From Bartonella bilalgolemi (lineage in GTDB: Bacteria > Pseudomonadota > Alphaproteobacteria > Rhizobiales > Rhizobiaceae), in contig NZ_JAMCOF010000004.1 in assembly GCF_023500045.1 (NCBI RefSeq), forward strand, positions 82,361 through 146,360: DNA of 64,000 bases, given 5' to 3'. The position numbers were made by a program, and so were the translations under genes. The notes under the pieces were generated by a model. It ran no database searches. It saw only the letters and a list, made by a program, of their open reading frames with translations, and was not told the origin of the DNA. Of this stretch, positions 44,380-54,118 are shown one piece after another (positions within the stretch are counted from its first letter, which is position 1; each line of letters begins with the position of its first letter).

Positions 44380-44688
44380 TCAGAGCTTGATTTCAACATC
44401 TACACCAGCAGAAAGATCAAGCTTCATAAGCGCATCTACCGTCTGCGGTGTCGGATCAACAATATCAAGAAGGCGCTTATGTGTACGCATTTCAAACTGC
44501 TCACGACTCTTCTTGTCAATATGTGGACCACGATTAACCGTAAACTTCTCAATCCGCGTTGGAAGCGGAATAGGACCACGAACATTAGCACCAGTGCGCT
44601 TAGCGGTTGACACAATCTCACGCGTCGATGCATCAAGAATCCGATGATCAAATGCCTTTAAACGAATACGGATATTCTGGCCATTCAT
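44380..44688 (-). CDS. rpsJ: 30S ribosomal protein S10
   Basis: S10 (102 residues) is a 30S head protein that also joins NusB in antitermination. [57 protein letters not shown] and the end of the sequence match. The start at 44688 gives the canonical N-terminus; a 16-codon extension is not conserved. It is 67 bases after tuf copy 2. Confidence 0.98.
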   Translation of the reverse strand: MNGQNIRIRLKAFDHRILDASTREIVSTAKRTGANVRGPIPLPTRIEKFTVNRGPHIDKKSREQFEMRTHKRLLDIVDPTPQTVDALMKLDLSAGVDVEIKL

Positions 44689-44746
44689 ACTCTTTATTTC
44701 CCTAACATATGAAATGCCTCTAATAATCAAAGACATTTCTTAATAA

Positions 44747-45932
44747 TTATTTCACCTATTCAATAATTTTAGATACGATACCGGCCCCAACGGTGCGCCC
44801 CCCTTCTCGGATAGCAAAACGAAGCTTCTCTTCCATTGCAATTGGCACAATCAAAGAAACATCCATAGCAACATTATCACCTGGCATAACCATTTCCGTT
44901 CCTTCAGGGAGGGTAACTATACCGGTAACATCTGTTGTACGAAAATAAAATTGCGGGCGATAATTCGTGAAAAATGGTGTGTGACGACCCCCTTCATCTT
45001 TCGTTAAAATATAAGCCTCAGCTTTAAACTTAGTATGAGGCGTAACAGAACCAGGCTTCGCCAATACTTGACCACGCTCAATCCCCTCACGATCAACACC
45101 ACGAAGCAAAGCTCCAATATTATCACCAGCCTGACCTTGATCTAAAAGTTTGCGGAACATTTCGACTCCGGTAACTGTCGTCTTAGATGTAGGACGTATA
45201 CCAATAATCTCTATTTCTTCGCCAACTTTAATAACACCACGTTCAACACGACCCGTAACAACCGTTCCTCGACCAGAAATAGAAAAAACATCCTCTATAG
45301 GCATCAAAAACGGCTGATCAACTGGACGCTCAGGCGTCGGTATATACTTATCAACTTCACTCATCAAAAGACGAACAGAATCTTCACCTATGCTCTTATT
45401 AGAATCCTCAAGCGCTGCTAAAGCCGAACCCTTAACTATGGGAATATCATCACCAGGAAAATCATATTTCGATAAAAGCTCACGAACTTCAAGCTCCACA
45501 AGCTCTAAAAGCTCGCTATCATCAACCTGATCAACCTTATTGAGAAAAACAACAATCGCTGGAACACCAACCTGACGCGCCAACAAAATATGCTCACGCG
45601 TTTGAGGCATAGGTCCATCTGCTGCAGAAACAACTAATATGGCACCATCCATTTGCGCCGCTCCTGTAATCATGTTCTTAACATAATCCGCATGACCAGG
45701 ACAATCAACATGAGCATAGTGACGGCTCTCCGTTTCATACTCAACATGCGCAGTAGATATCGTTATACCACGCGCCCGCTCTTCAGGCGCCGCATCAATT
45801 TGGTCATATGCTTTAAATTCACCAAAATATTTCGTAATCGCTGCCGTCAATGAGGTCTTCCCATGGTCAACATGACCAATCGTTCCTATATTAACATGCG
45901 GCTTCGTACGTTCAAATTTGCTCTTTGCCATT
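44747..45932 (-). repeat. tuf direct repeat, copy 2 (1,186 bp)
   Basis: Equal in length to, and as far as I can read identical with, 16226-17411, in the same orientation. The two copies delimit 27,335 bp. Recombination between them would duplicate or delete that interval, which contains many essential genes. Confidence 0.93.
44756..45931 (-). CDS. tuf: elongation factor Tu (copy 2)
   Basis: A second 391-residue EF-Tu, with the same predicted protein as copy 1. It has the G-domain motifs GHVDHGKT (19-26), DCPGH and NKVD. The ATG at 45931 has GGAG 8 bases upstream, a different leader from copy 1. It sits in the conserved str-operon position, between fusA and rpsJ. The sequence identity with copy 1 suggests ongoing gene conversion. 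Confidence 0.98.
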   Translation of the reverse strand: MAKSKFERTKPHVNIGTIGHVDHGKTSLTAAITKYFGEFKAYDQIDAAPEERARGITISTAHVEYETESRHYAHVDCPGHADYVKNMITGAAQMDGAILVVSAADGPMPQTREHILLARQVGVPAIVVFLNKVDQVDDSELLELVELEVRELLSKYDFPGDDIPIVKGSALAALEDSNKSIGEDSVRLLMSEVDKYIPTPERPVDQPFLMPIEDVFSISGRGTVVTGRVERGVIKVGEEIEIIGIRPTSKTTVTGVEMFRKLLDQGQAGDNIGALLRGVDREGIERGQVLAKPGSVTPHTKFKAEAYILTKDEGGRHTPFFTNYRPQFYFRTTDVTGIVTLPEGTEMVMPGDNVAMDVSLIVPIAMEEKLRFAIREGGRTVGAGIVSKIIE

Positions 45933-46006
45933 TGAGCTCTCCATTTTCTGTTCAAACTATGAACTAAGTTTAAAATTAATATACGATCATAAATTACGTA
46001 TATTGA

Positions 46007-48091
46007 TTATGCATATTTCTTCTGAATCTCCTGTGCTACAGCCAAAGGAACAGGCTCATAATGATCAAATTGCATTGTATATTGAGCTCGCCCCTGTGTC
46101 ATCGACCGAAGTGTATTTACATAACCAAACATATTCGCTAAAGGAACCATCGCATTCACAACTGTCGCAACACCACGAGCCTCAGTACCTGAAATTTGAC
46201 CTCGACGAGAATTTAAGTCACCAATCACATCTCCAACATAATCTTCTGGCGTCACAACCTCCACTTTCATAATCGGCTCAAGCAGCTGAGCACCAGCTTT
46301 TTGCGCACCTTCCCGAAATGCTGCACGCGCAGCAATTTCAAAAGCTAAAACAGAAGAATCTACATCATGATAGCCACCATCAATCAAAGTAGCTTTTACA
46401 CCAAGCATAGGAAACCCTGCAAGAGGGCCTGACCCCATAACACTTTCAATACCTTTTTGGACACCTGGAATATACTCTTTAGGAACGGCACCACCAACAA
46501 TTTTTGACTCAAAAACGAAATCATCACCATCATGAGGCTCAAAAATAATTTTCACACGAGCAAATTGCCCAGCTCCCCCAGACTGTTTCTTATGGGTATA
46601 ATCAATTTCAGCAACTTTTGTTATCGATTCACGATAAGCCACTTGAGGCTGCCCGACATTTGCTTCAACCTTAAATTCACGCCGCATACGATCAACAATG
46701 ATATCAAGATGAAGCTCACCCATTCCAGCAATAATCGTCTGACCAGATTCTTCATCCGTTTTAACACGAAATGAAGGATCCTCCGCAGCCAAACGATTAA
46801 GAGCAAGACCCATTTTTTCTTGATCTGCCTTTGTTTTCGGCTCAATAGCAATTTCAATAACAGGTTCAGGAAATTCCATCCGCTCCAAAATAACGGGCTT
46901 CAAAGGATCACAAAGAGTATCACCCGTTGTTGTCTCCTTAAGACCAGCAAGAGCAACAATATCACCCGCAAATGCTTCTTCAATATCCTCACGAGAATTA
47001 GAATGCATCTGAAGCATACGCCCCAAACGCTCTTTCTTTTTTTTCACAGTATTCTCAAGAGAAATACCTTTTTGAATTTTACCAGAATAAATACGACAAA
47101 AAGTCAACGATCCAACAAACGGATCATTCATAATTTTAAAAGCAAGCATAGAAAGCGGAGCTTCATCTGAAGACTCACGAATTACCTCAATTTCAGTCTT
47201 AACATCAAGACCACTAATAGCTGGAACATCAACCGGAGAAGGAAGATAAGAAATCACAGCATCTAAAAGAGGTTGAATACCTTTATTTTTAAAAGCCGTA
47301 CCACAAAGAACTGGATGAAACTGAACTTCGATTGTCCCTTTACGAATAAGAGCAACAAGCTGCTCATTAGTCGGCATAATCCCCTCCAAATATGCCTCTG
47401 TTGCCACCTCATCAACCTCAACAGCCATCTCAATCAATTTTTCGCGGTATTCTTCTGCTTTCTCCCTTAATCCAGAAGGTATCTCACCCACTGTAGCCGA
47501 AGCCCCAATAGAACCATTCCATGTCAACGCCTTCATTTCTATAAGATCAACAACACCCTCAAAATCATTTTCAGCACCAATCGGCAACTGCACAACAAGT
47601 GCTTTAGCACCCAATCGCGAAGCAACCATTTCTACACTACGATAAAAATCGGCCCCAACCTTATCCATTTTATTAACAAAAACCATACGGGGCACATGAT
47701 ATTTCTCAGCTTGCCTCCAAACAGTTTCTGTTTGAGGCTCTACACCAGCATTCGCATCCAACAATGCTATTGCACCATCAAGAACACGCAAAGAGCGCTC
47801 AACCTCAATTGTAAAATCAACGTGACCAGGCGTATCAATGATATTAAAGCGTCGCTTTCGACCATCACGACCTTCCCAAAAAGTAGTCGTCGCAGCAGAT
47901 GTAATCGTAATACCACGCTCCTGCTCCTGCTCCATCCAATCCATTGTAGAAGCACCATCATGCGTTTCACCGATCTTATGATTCTTACCGGTATAGAATA
48001 AAATACGCTCTGTCATCGTGGTTTTACCGGCATCAATATGCGCCATAATACCAAAATTACGATAATCCTCAATTTTATATTCGCGAGCCAT
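46007..48091 (-). CDS. fusA: elongation factor G
   Basis: EF-G (694 residues) is the translocase GTPase. The G1 motif AHIDAGKTT is at about 17-25, DTPGHVDF (G3) near 88 and NKMDK (G4) near 142. Domains II to V are complete, with the tip of domain IV present. Start ATG at 48091; an AAGGC-AAAAAAAGA stretch precedes it. It follows rpsG by 33 bases. Confidence 0.98.
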   Translation of the reverse strand: MAREYKIEDYRNFGIMAHIDAGKTTMTERILFYTGKNHKIGETHDGASTMDWMEQEQERGITITSAATTTFWEGRDGRKRRFNIIDTPGHVDFTIEVERSLRVLDGAIALLDANAGVEPQTETVWRQAEKYHVPRMVFVNKMDKVGADFYRSVEMVASRLGAKALVVQLPIGAENDFEGVVDLIEMKALTWNGSIGASATVGEIPSGLREKAEEYREKLIEMAVEVDEVATEAYLEGIMPTNEQLVALIRKGTIEVQFHPVLCGTAFKNKGIQPLLDAVISYLPSPVDVPAISGLDVKTEIEVIRESSDEAPLSMLAFKIMNDPFVGSLTFCRIYSGKIQKGISLENTVKKKKERLGRMLQMHSNSREDIEEAFAGDIVALAGLKETTTGDTLCDPLKPVILERMEFPEPVIEIAIEPKTKADQEKMGLALNRLAAEDPSFRVKTDEESGQTIIAGMGELHLDIIVDRMRREFKVEANVGQPQVAYRESITKVAEIDYTHKKQSGGAGQFARVKIIFEPHDGDDFVFESKIVGGAVPKEYIPGVQKGIESVMGSGPLAGFPMLGVKATLIDGGYHDVDSSVLAFEIAARAAFREGAQKAGAQLLEPIMKVEVVTPEDYVGDVIGDLNSRRGQISGTEARGVATVVNAMVPLANMFGYVNTLRSMTQGRAQYTMQFDHYEPVPLAVAQEIQKKYA

Positions 48092-48124
48092 TCTTTTTTT
48101 GCCTTAGATCTTTTTCAAACATAC

Positions 48125-48595
48125 CTACCAGCGATAATGAGAAAACGCACGATTAGCCTCAGCCATACGATGAACATCTTCTCGCTTTTTCACCGCAGAA
48201 CCACGATTATTAGCAGCATCAACCAACTCACCAGAAAGGCGATCAATCATTGTTGTTTCATTACGCCCACGCGCCGCTGCAATCAACCAACGAATAGCTA
48301 AAGCCTGCCGACGATCAGGACGAACATCAATTGGAACTTGATAAGTAGCACCCCCAACACGACGTGAACGAACTTCAATATGTGGAGCAACATTTTCCAA
48401 CGCCTGATGAAACAAAATCACAGGATCTGTCTTAACCTTATTCCCAACAGAATCAAGAGCACCATAAACAATACGTTCAGCTACTGATTTTTTACCATCA
48501 AACATAATGGCATTCATAAATTTTGTAATAACCAAATCACCAAATTTGGGATCTGGATTAATTTCACGTTTCTCTGCTCTATGGCGACGGGACAT
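48125..48595 (-). CDS. rpsG: 30S ribosomal protein S7
   Basis: S7 (156 residues) organises the 30S head. [20 protein letters not shown] and [39 protein letters not shown] are diagnostic, and the C-terminal [20 protein letters not shown] is the usual end. It is 20 bases after rpsL. Confidence 0.98.
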   Translation of the reverse strand: MSRRHRAEKREINPDPKFGDLVITKFMNAIMFDGKKSVAERIVYGALDSVGNKVKTDPVILFHQALENVAPHIEVRSRRVGGATYQVPIDVRPDRRQALAIRWLIAAARGRNETTMIDRLSGELVDAANNRGSAVKKREDVHRMAEANRAFSHYRW

Positions 48596-48615
48596 TGGCT
48601 TTGTCTCTCAAATAT

Positions 48616-48987
48616 TTATTTCGGACGCTTTGCGCCATATTTAGAACGACGCTGTTTACGATTTTTAACACCCTGAGTATCAAGCAAACCACGAACAATG
48701 TGATACCGGACTCCTGGTAAATCCTTTACACGACCACCACGAATCATCACAACAGAGTGCTCTTGAAGATTATGCCCCTCTCCGGGAATATAACCAATCA
48801 CTTCAAACCCATTTGTCAAACGAACCTTAGCAACTTTCCGAAGAGCAGAATTTGGTTTCTTCGGTGTCGTTGTATATACACGAGTACAAACACCACGCTT
48901 TTGCGGATTTGCCTGAAGGGCAGGAACCTTATTGCGCTTAACTGGCACTACACGCGGCTTTCTAATCAACTGATTTACGGTAGGCAT
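48616..48987 (-). CDS. rpsL: 30S ribosomal protein S12
   Basis: S12 (123 residues) is part of the decoding centre. The residues usually changed in streptomycin resistance are wild type: K43 in [11 protein letters not shown] and K88 in [13 protein letters not shown]. It is the first gene of the str operon, so the 480-base gap upstream should contain the promoter. Confidence 0.98.
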   Translation of the reverse strand: MPTVNQLIRKPRVVPVKRNKVPALQANPQKRGVCTRVYTTTPKKPNSALRKVAKVRLTNGFEVIGYIPGEGHNLQEHSVVMIRGGRVKDLPGVRYHIVRGLLDTQGVKNRKQRRSKYGAKRPK

Positions 48988-49467
48988 GTAACCTTCCTCT
49001 TTAACAATCTGCGTTCGTTGTTCCCATTTGGGCTTTCATTTATCTATATCTACTCCAATAATATTCAGAATAAATATATGTTCATAATACAAAATCGGGC
49101 ACGACTGCACAAACAGCTTACCCGACTACCAGCATAGGAGGCCACAACCTCTTGCATTAACATTTGTTTTTAGATCTTACAAACTTCTCTTAAGATGAAT
49201 GCAAATCACCTTAATTCTCAATGCGCTTTCGTACTGATCATAGCAGCTTTTAATAGCGAGAACATATACATTCGTCAAGTACTAAACATCAGAAAAGTTT
49301 GTAAAAGTAAAAATTCAAAAAACAAAAAAGCTAATACATAAAATAATAGACTCATACAATAAAAATGGCTCCAACTATTAAAAATGGCTCCAATACATTG
49401 GGGGTAATTGCATAATATCTAATAGAACAACTTGCTAATTACAGATCTGGTACTTAAAATTAACAGT
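48988..49467. other. divergent spacer between rpsL and xthA
   Basis: A 480-base gap between divergently transcribed genes. The str-operon promoter and any xthA promoter must lie here. It contains a tandem 19-base repeat at 49361-49398 but no open frame or RNA gene that I recognise. Confidence 0.6.
49361..49398. repeat. two-copy 19-base tandem repeat upstream of xthA
   Basis: The unit begins AAAAATGGCTCCAA in both copies (49361 and 49380), the last five bases differing. The repeat ends 70 bases upstream of the xthA ATG. It may be a regulatory site or a replication slip. Confidence 0.6.
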
Positions 49468-50250
49468 ATGAAAATAGCAACATGGAATATAGCTGGTATA
49501 AAAGCGAGACATGAAACATTATGTAAATGGCTAAAACAGAATCAACCTGATGTAGTTTGCTTACAAGAAATTAAAAGTATTGATGAGAATTTCCCACGTA
49601 ATACAATTGAAGATTTAGGCTATCATGTAGAAACGCATGGACAAAAAAGCTTCAATGGCGTTGCAATTCTTTCTAAAAAAATACCTGATGAAATTACTCG
49701 TCGATTACCAGGTAATCATAATGATAAGCAAGCACGTTATATTGAAGCTGTTTATTCAACAAATAAAAGAAGCATTCGTGTTGCTTCCCTCTATCTTCCA
49801 AATGGCAATCCCATCAATAGTGAGAAATACTTTTATAAAATAGAATGGATGAAGAGATTGTACACACATGCAAAATCATTACTTGCATATGAAGAACCTT
49901 TAATCCTTGCTGGTGATTATAATGTTATTCCGACCTCATTAGATGCAAAAAATCCGCAAGAATGGAAAAATGATGCTTTATTCCTTCCACAAATAAGAGA
50001 AATATTTCAGTGTATTACTCACTTAGGTTTTTATGACGCTATCCGAAATGTAACAGACATCCCATCATTTAGTTTTTGGGATTTTCAAGCTAATGCATGG
50101 AAAAAAAATAACGGTATACGCATTGACCATTTATTATTATCACCAGAGGCTGCAGATCAGCTGATTTGTGCATATAGCCAAACAGAGGTAAGAGGATACC
50201 AAAGGCCGTCAGACCACATTCCCATTTGGGTCGAGCTCAACTGTGATTAA
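49468..50250 (+). CDS. xthA: exodeoxyribonuclease III (AP endonuclease)
   Basis: A 260-residue enzyme that incises abasic sites and degrades 3' ends in base-excision repair. The EEP-family motifs are clear: MKIATWNIAGIKAR at the start, LQEIK (metal-binding Glu), NGVAILSK, AGDYNVIP with catalytic Asp/Asn, and the final RIDHLLLS and SDHIPIW. The ATG at 49468 gives the canonical start; an upstream in-frame codon extends it by 12 residues without support. Confidence 0.94.
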   Translation: MKIATWNIAGIKARHETLCKWLKQNQPDVVCLQEIKSIDENFPRNTIEDLGYHVETHGQKSFNGVAILSKKIPDEITRRLPGNHNDKQARYIEAVYSTNKRSIRVASLYLPNGNPINSEKYFYKIEWMKRLYTHAKSLLAYEEPLILAGDYNVIPTSLDAKNPQEWKNDALFLPQIREIFQCITHLGFYDAIRNVTDIPSFSFWDFQANAWKKNNGIRIDHLLLSPEAADQLICAYSQTEVRGYQRPSDHIPIWVELNCD

Positions 50251-50376
50251 TTAAGATATAATAGGATATATAAAAAAAAATCCCACCTAAAATAATAAAT
50301 ATGCTACATCACATACTGAAATATATCCTGAATACAGTAACAAGAATAAAGAATTATTATAAAAATGGAGGAAATA

Positions 50377-51282
50377 ATGAGAAAATCATTTTTAATATTT
50401 ATTGCAGCAATTTTTACGGGATTAACAAGCATTGCTCACGCTACAAATGATACACTTGAGAAAATTAAAAGAACAGGAGAAATCACTTTAGGTGTTCGCG
50501 AATCATCAGGTCTGGCCTATGCGCTTGGCAATGGAAAATATACAGGTTTCCACACTGAAATGGCAGAACATATTATTAACGATATCTCAAAAAAAATTGG
50601 TCAACCAATCAAAGTTAATTATCTGCCCATTACATCACAAAATCGAATCCCTCTACTGAAAAACGGTACTTATGATTTTGAATGTGGATCGACAACAAAT
50701 GATTCTGCTCGGAAGAAAGAAGCTGCCTTTGCATACACAACCTATGTTGAATCGGTTAAAATCGCTGTAAAGAAAAATTCTGGCATTAAATCTATTGATG
50801 ATTTAAATGGTAAAAAAGTCGCAACAACCACTGGTACAACAGCTGTGCAGCTCATCCGTAAAAATAAACGTCAAAAAAACATTCATTTTGAAGTTGTAAA
50901 CGGTAAAGACCACGGAGAGAGTTTCCTATTACTAGAATCTGGCCGAGCTGATGCATTTGTCATGGATATATCGATTCTCTCTGCAAACATTGCTAAATCA
51001 AAAAATCCATCTGATTATGTAATTCTTGATGCTACACTTTCCGTTGAACCTATCGCTTGTATGCTCCGCTTAAATGACAAAAATTTTGAACAAGTCATTA
51101 ACGATAGTATCGTACGCCAAATTAATGATGAATCACTCGCGAAACTTTATAATAAATGGTTCATGGAACCAATTCCCCCTACAAATACTATCATCAATCT
51201 TCCTCTGTCTAAAGAAACTCGATATGCTTGGGAGAATCCAAATAATAAGCCACGGGAAGCTTATATAGAAAATAATCTATAA
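50377..51282 (+). CDS. gltI: amino-acid ABC transporter substrate-binding protein (GltI-type)
   Basis: A 301-residue periplasmic solute-binding protein of family 3. A signal peptide covers about residues 1-22 (RKSFLIFIAAIFTG ... ending near AHA). The mature protein has the ITLGVRESSGLAYALG opening, a YDFECGSTTNDSARKKEAAFAYT block and KVATTTGTTAVQLI, as in the glutamate/aspartate-binding GltI group. ATG at 50377 has GGAGG 5 bases upstream; an ATG four codons earlier lies before that sequence. It is first in the transporter run. Confidence 0.9.
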   Translation: MRKSFLIFIAAIFTGLTSIAHATNDTLEKIKRTGEITLGVRESSGLAYALGNGKYTGFHTEMAEHIINDISKKIGQPIKVNYLPITSQNRIPLLKNGTYDFECGSTTNDSARKKEAAFAYTTYVESVKIAVKKNSGIKSIDDLNGKKVATTTGTTAVQLIRKNKRQKNIHFEVVNGKDHGESFLLLESGRADAFVMDISILSANIAKSKNPSDYVILDATLSVEPIACMLRLNDKNFEQVINDSIVRQINDESLAKLYNKWFMEPIPPTNTIINLPLSKETRYAWENPNNKPREAYIENNL

Positions 51283-51422
51283 AATCATTACAAGAGAATA
51301 ACCATACTCCTTACAAATTAGGTATAGTCATATTCTGAATTTTTCAATACACTTAGCCTATGTCAATATAGCTGATTTATTCTCTCTATTTAGCAACTGA
51401 TTAACTTGAGGAAAATCAATTA

Positions 51423-52175
51423 ATGGACTTTTCGTTCCTTTGCAAAGATGATCTTAATCATACACTGGTAGCCGGATGTCTCGGAACTCCTGGCATAAGT
51501 CATACCTATTTGGATACACTCCTCGATGGTTTTAAAAATACGGCCATATTATCTATCTATTCATTGATACTGGCTGTATTTGTAGGCGTTATTATAGGAA
51601 TGATACGTACCTTGCCCAAAACTTCCATCATTAATAATTTTTTACGTGCTATTGGCACTTTTTGGGTAGAAATTATGCGTAATATTCCTTTACTTGTTCA
51701 AGTATTTCTATGGTATTTTGTCGTGCCTAAAATTTATCCACCTGCAATGAATTTTCCACCCATCTTATTAATAATCTGTGCTTTAGGTTTTTTTACATCT
51801 GCGCGTATCGCAGAGCAAGTTCGCTCTGGCATTGAATCTATTCCTTCTGGACAGCGTTATGCTGCAATGGCAATGGGATTTAATACTTACCAGAGCTATC
51901 GTTACATTATATTACCACGTGCTATTCGCACAATCATGCCACCACTCACTTCAGAAGCAATGGGCATTGTAAAAAATTCATCTATAGCGTTCGCTGTTTC
52001 TATTAATGAATTAATGCAATTTCAATATCAAACAATTGAAGAAGTAAGTCATGTTTATGAAAACTATCTACTTGTTACAATCCTTTATATTATCATATCT
52101 CTTTTCATATTTGTCCTTATGACAATAATTGAGAGAATGATTAGAATTCCCTGTTTTCAAACAGAGGGGTGTTAA
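51423..52175 (+). CDS. gltJ: amino-acid ABC transporter permease (GltJ-type)
   Basis: A 250-residue inner-membrane permease with several predicted helices. It has the HEAT-like polar amino-acid permease features: GFKNTAILSIYSLILAVFVGVIIG, the AEQVRSGIESIPSGQRYAAMAMG coupling (EAA) loop, and the PLTSEAMGIVKNSSIAFAVSINELM segment. It lies 140 bases after the binding-protein gene. The first about 40 residues, with two cysteines, are before the conserved region. Confidence 0.9.
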   Translation: MDFSFLCKDDLNHTLVAGCLGTPGISHTYLDTLLDGFKNTAILSIYSLILAVFVGVIIGMIRTLPKTSIINNFLRAIGTFWVEIMRNIPLLVQVFLWYFVVPKIYPPAMNFPPILLIICALGFFTSARIAEQVRSGIESIPSGQRYAAMAMGFNTYQSYRYIILPRAIRTIMPPLTSEAMGIVKNSSIAFAVSINELMQFQYQTIEEVSHVYENYLLVTILYIIISLFIFVLMTIIERMIRIPCFQTEGC

Positions 52176-52177
52176 AT

Positions 52178-52885
52178 ATGATAGTAGAATTTATAAATAC
52201 CTATTCTCCTTTTAATTTCTCAGAATTTGATTTTTCGTTTTTTACTTTCGATATATTCTATTCTTATATTTTATCAGGGTTGCTTTTTAGCGTTTTTCTA
52301 ACGATTGTTACAACGGTATTTGGTCTCATCTTTGGCATATTATTGGCAATGATGCGTCTTTCTTCCCTTAAGCTGCTTTCTATAATTGCTACAATTTATA
52401 TTACTGCCATGCGATCAATACCGCTTGTAATGGTTATTTTATGGTTTTTTGTGCTTCTGCCTTTTATAATAGGCACATCAATCGGTGCTAATAAATCAGC
52501 ATTAATTACTTTTACCGCGTTTGAAGCCGCTTATTTTGCTGAAATTATGCGCGCTGGTATACTTTCAATTTCGCAAGGACAAAAACATGCAGGTCAAGCT
52601 CTTGGGATGACATATTGGCAAAATATGCGCATTGTGATTCTTCCCCAAGCCTTCAGAAATATGCTACCAATCTTTTTAACACAAATCATTATCCTGTTTC
52701 AGGATACAACACTTGTCTATGCAATCAGCGGCAATAGCCTTTTGAATGGATTTGATATCGTTTCAAACAATTTCGGTGTAAAACAAGAGGCTTATATTTT
52801 AGCAGCAATTTTCTATTTTGTGATCTGCTTTACATTATCGCAAATAGTTTCATTCTTGCAGAAAAAAATATCCATTATTCGCTAA
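52178..52885 (+). CDS. gltK: amino-acid ABC transporter permease (GltK-type)
   Basis: Second permease subunit, 235 residues, pairing with the GltJ-type protein. The EAA loop [31 protein letters not shown] and the [32 protein letters not shown] segment are diagnostic of polar amino-acid permeases. The ATG at 52178 is preferred, with AGAGGGG upstream; a GTG three codons earlier would overlap the preceding stop. The two permease genes are 2 bases apart. Confidence 0.9.
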   Translation: MIVEFINTYSPFNFSEFDFSFFTFDIFYSYILSGLLFSVFLTIVTTVFGLIFGILLAMMRLSSLKLLSIIATIYITAMRSIPLVMVILWFFVLLPFIIGTSIGANKSALITFTAFEAAYFAEIMRAGILSISQGQKHAGQALGMTYWQNMRIVILPQAFRNMLPIFLTQIIILFQDTTLVYAISGNSLLNGFDIVSNNFGVKQEAYILAAIFYFVICFTLSQIVSFLQKKISIIR

Positions 52886-52899
52886 CAGGGGAGAAAATA

Positions 52900-53646
52900 A
52901 TGTCTACTCATATGATCGAAATAAAAAATGTTTCTAACTGGTATGGCGAAGTTAACATTCTTAAAAACTGTACGACCAATATCAATAAAGGAGAAGTAGT
53001 TGTAGTTTGTGGACCGTCAGGATCAGGTAAATCAACCCTCATAAAAACCATTAATGCTCTAGTACCTTTTCAAAAAGGTGAAATTTGGATTGATGGTATA
53101 CCAGTTCATTCAAAAAAAACCAATTTATCCAAATTACGTAGCCACGTAGGAATGGTATTTCAACACTTTGAGCTTTTCCCACATTTATCCGTAACGGAAA
53201 ATTTAACTATTGCACAAATTAAAGTTTTAAAACGCAGTAAAAAAGAAGCGCTTGAGCGTGGCTTATTATATCTTGAACGCGTTGGACTCATTGAATGCAA
53301 AGATAAATATCCTGGCCAACTTTCCGGAGGGCAACAGCAACGTGTTGCTATTGCACGCTCTTTAACTATGGATCCACTTGTTATGCTCTTTGATGAACCA
53401 ACTTCTGCTTTAGATCCAGAAATGGTAGGCGAAGTATTAGACGTCATGATAGGCTTAGCAGAAGAAGGTATGACAATGATTTGTGTCACTCACGAAATGA
53501 ACTTCGCTCAAAAAGTATCAAAGCGTATAATTTTTATGGATCAAGGAATGATACTCGAAGACTGTTCGTCTGAAGACTTTTTTTCTAACCCACAAGCCAG
53601 AATGCCAAGGACTCAAGAATTTTTATCAAAAATCCTTCATTCTTAA
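52900..53646 (+). CDS. gltL: amino-acid ABC transporter ATP-binding protein (GltL-type)
   Basis: A 248-residue ATPase that powers the importer. Walker [10 protein letters not shown] is at about 43-51, the signature [15 protein letters not shown] follows at about 142, and Walker [16 protein letters not shown] and [10 protein letters not shown] complete it. GGGGAG precedes the ATG by 7 bases. It is the last gene of the four-gene unit; the substrate class is inferred from family resemblance. Confidence 0.93.
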   Translation: MSTHMIEIKNVSNWYGEVNILKNCTTNINKGEVVVVCGPSGSGKSTLIKTINALVPFQKGEIWIDGIPVHSKKTNLSKLRSHVGMVFQHFELFPHLSVTENLTIAQIKVLKRSKKEALERGLLYLERVGLIECKDKYPGQLSGGQQQRVAIARSLTMDPLVMLFDEPTSALDPEMVGEVLDVMIGLAEEGMTMICVTHEMNFAQKVSKRIIFMDQGMILEDCSSEDFFSNPQARMPRTQEFLSKILHS

Positions 53647-54118
53647 CCATTACATTGTAATTCAGATTATATATAACCTAAATTTTAATTGCGTGCACCT
53701 AAGAATTGTTGTTTTTCAATAAAATCAACAATTCTTAATGCTGTTGTGTATTATATTTAATTTTACCTAAAAGTAAAAAAGTGAATTCTTAAATGGAAAA
53801 GCTCAATATCAACCTTACGCATTGATTATTTAATAAATCCCAATTAATATTATTCCATACAGATTCTTTCCTCAAATATTATATTTCCCAAAATAATCTG
53901 AGCAAACAGACCGCTTTTTCAATTATATATCTAAATTATCATACTTCTTATATAAGATTTTCTTCTCTTATTAATTTTTGCATAAATAGTATCTAGATAT
54001 TTACTAATTTATGAAGCCTCACTTAATCATAAATTTAGTAACCGATGTACATGCATAAATCATCTAAGATACCATCTCAAATATTTTTTTAATCTTCAAA
54101 ATAAATATAAAATCTGAA
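53647..54118. other. gltL-valS convergent spacer
   Basis: A 472-base AT-rich gap between converging genes. It has the hairpin at 53701-53736 and nothing else I can identify. Confidence 0.55.
53701..53736. terminator. hairpin between gltL and valS
   Basis: A perfect 11-bp inverted repeat, AAGAATTGTTG / CAACAATTCTT, with a 14-base loop, 55 bases after the gltL stop. No U-run follows on either strand, so it is not a textbook terminator, but position between two converging genes fits a shared 3' structure. Confidence 0.45.
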
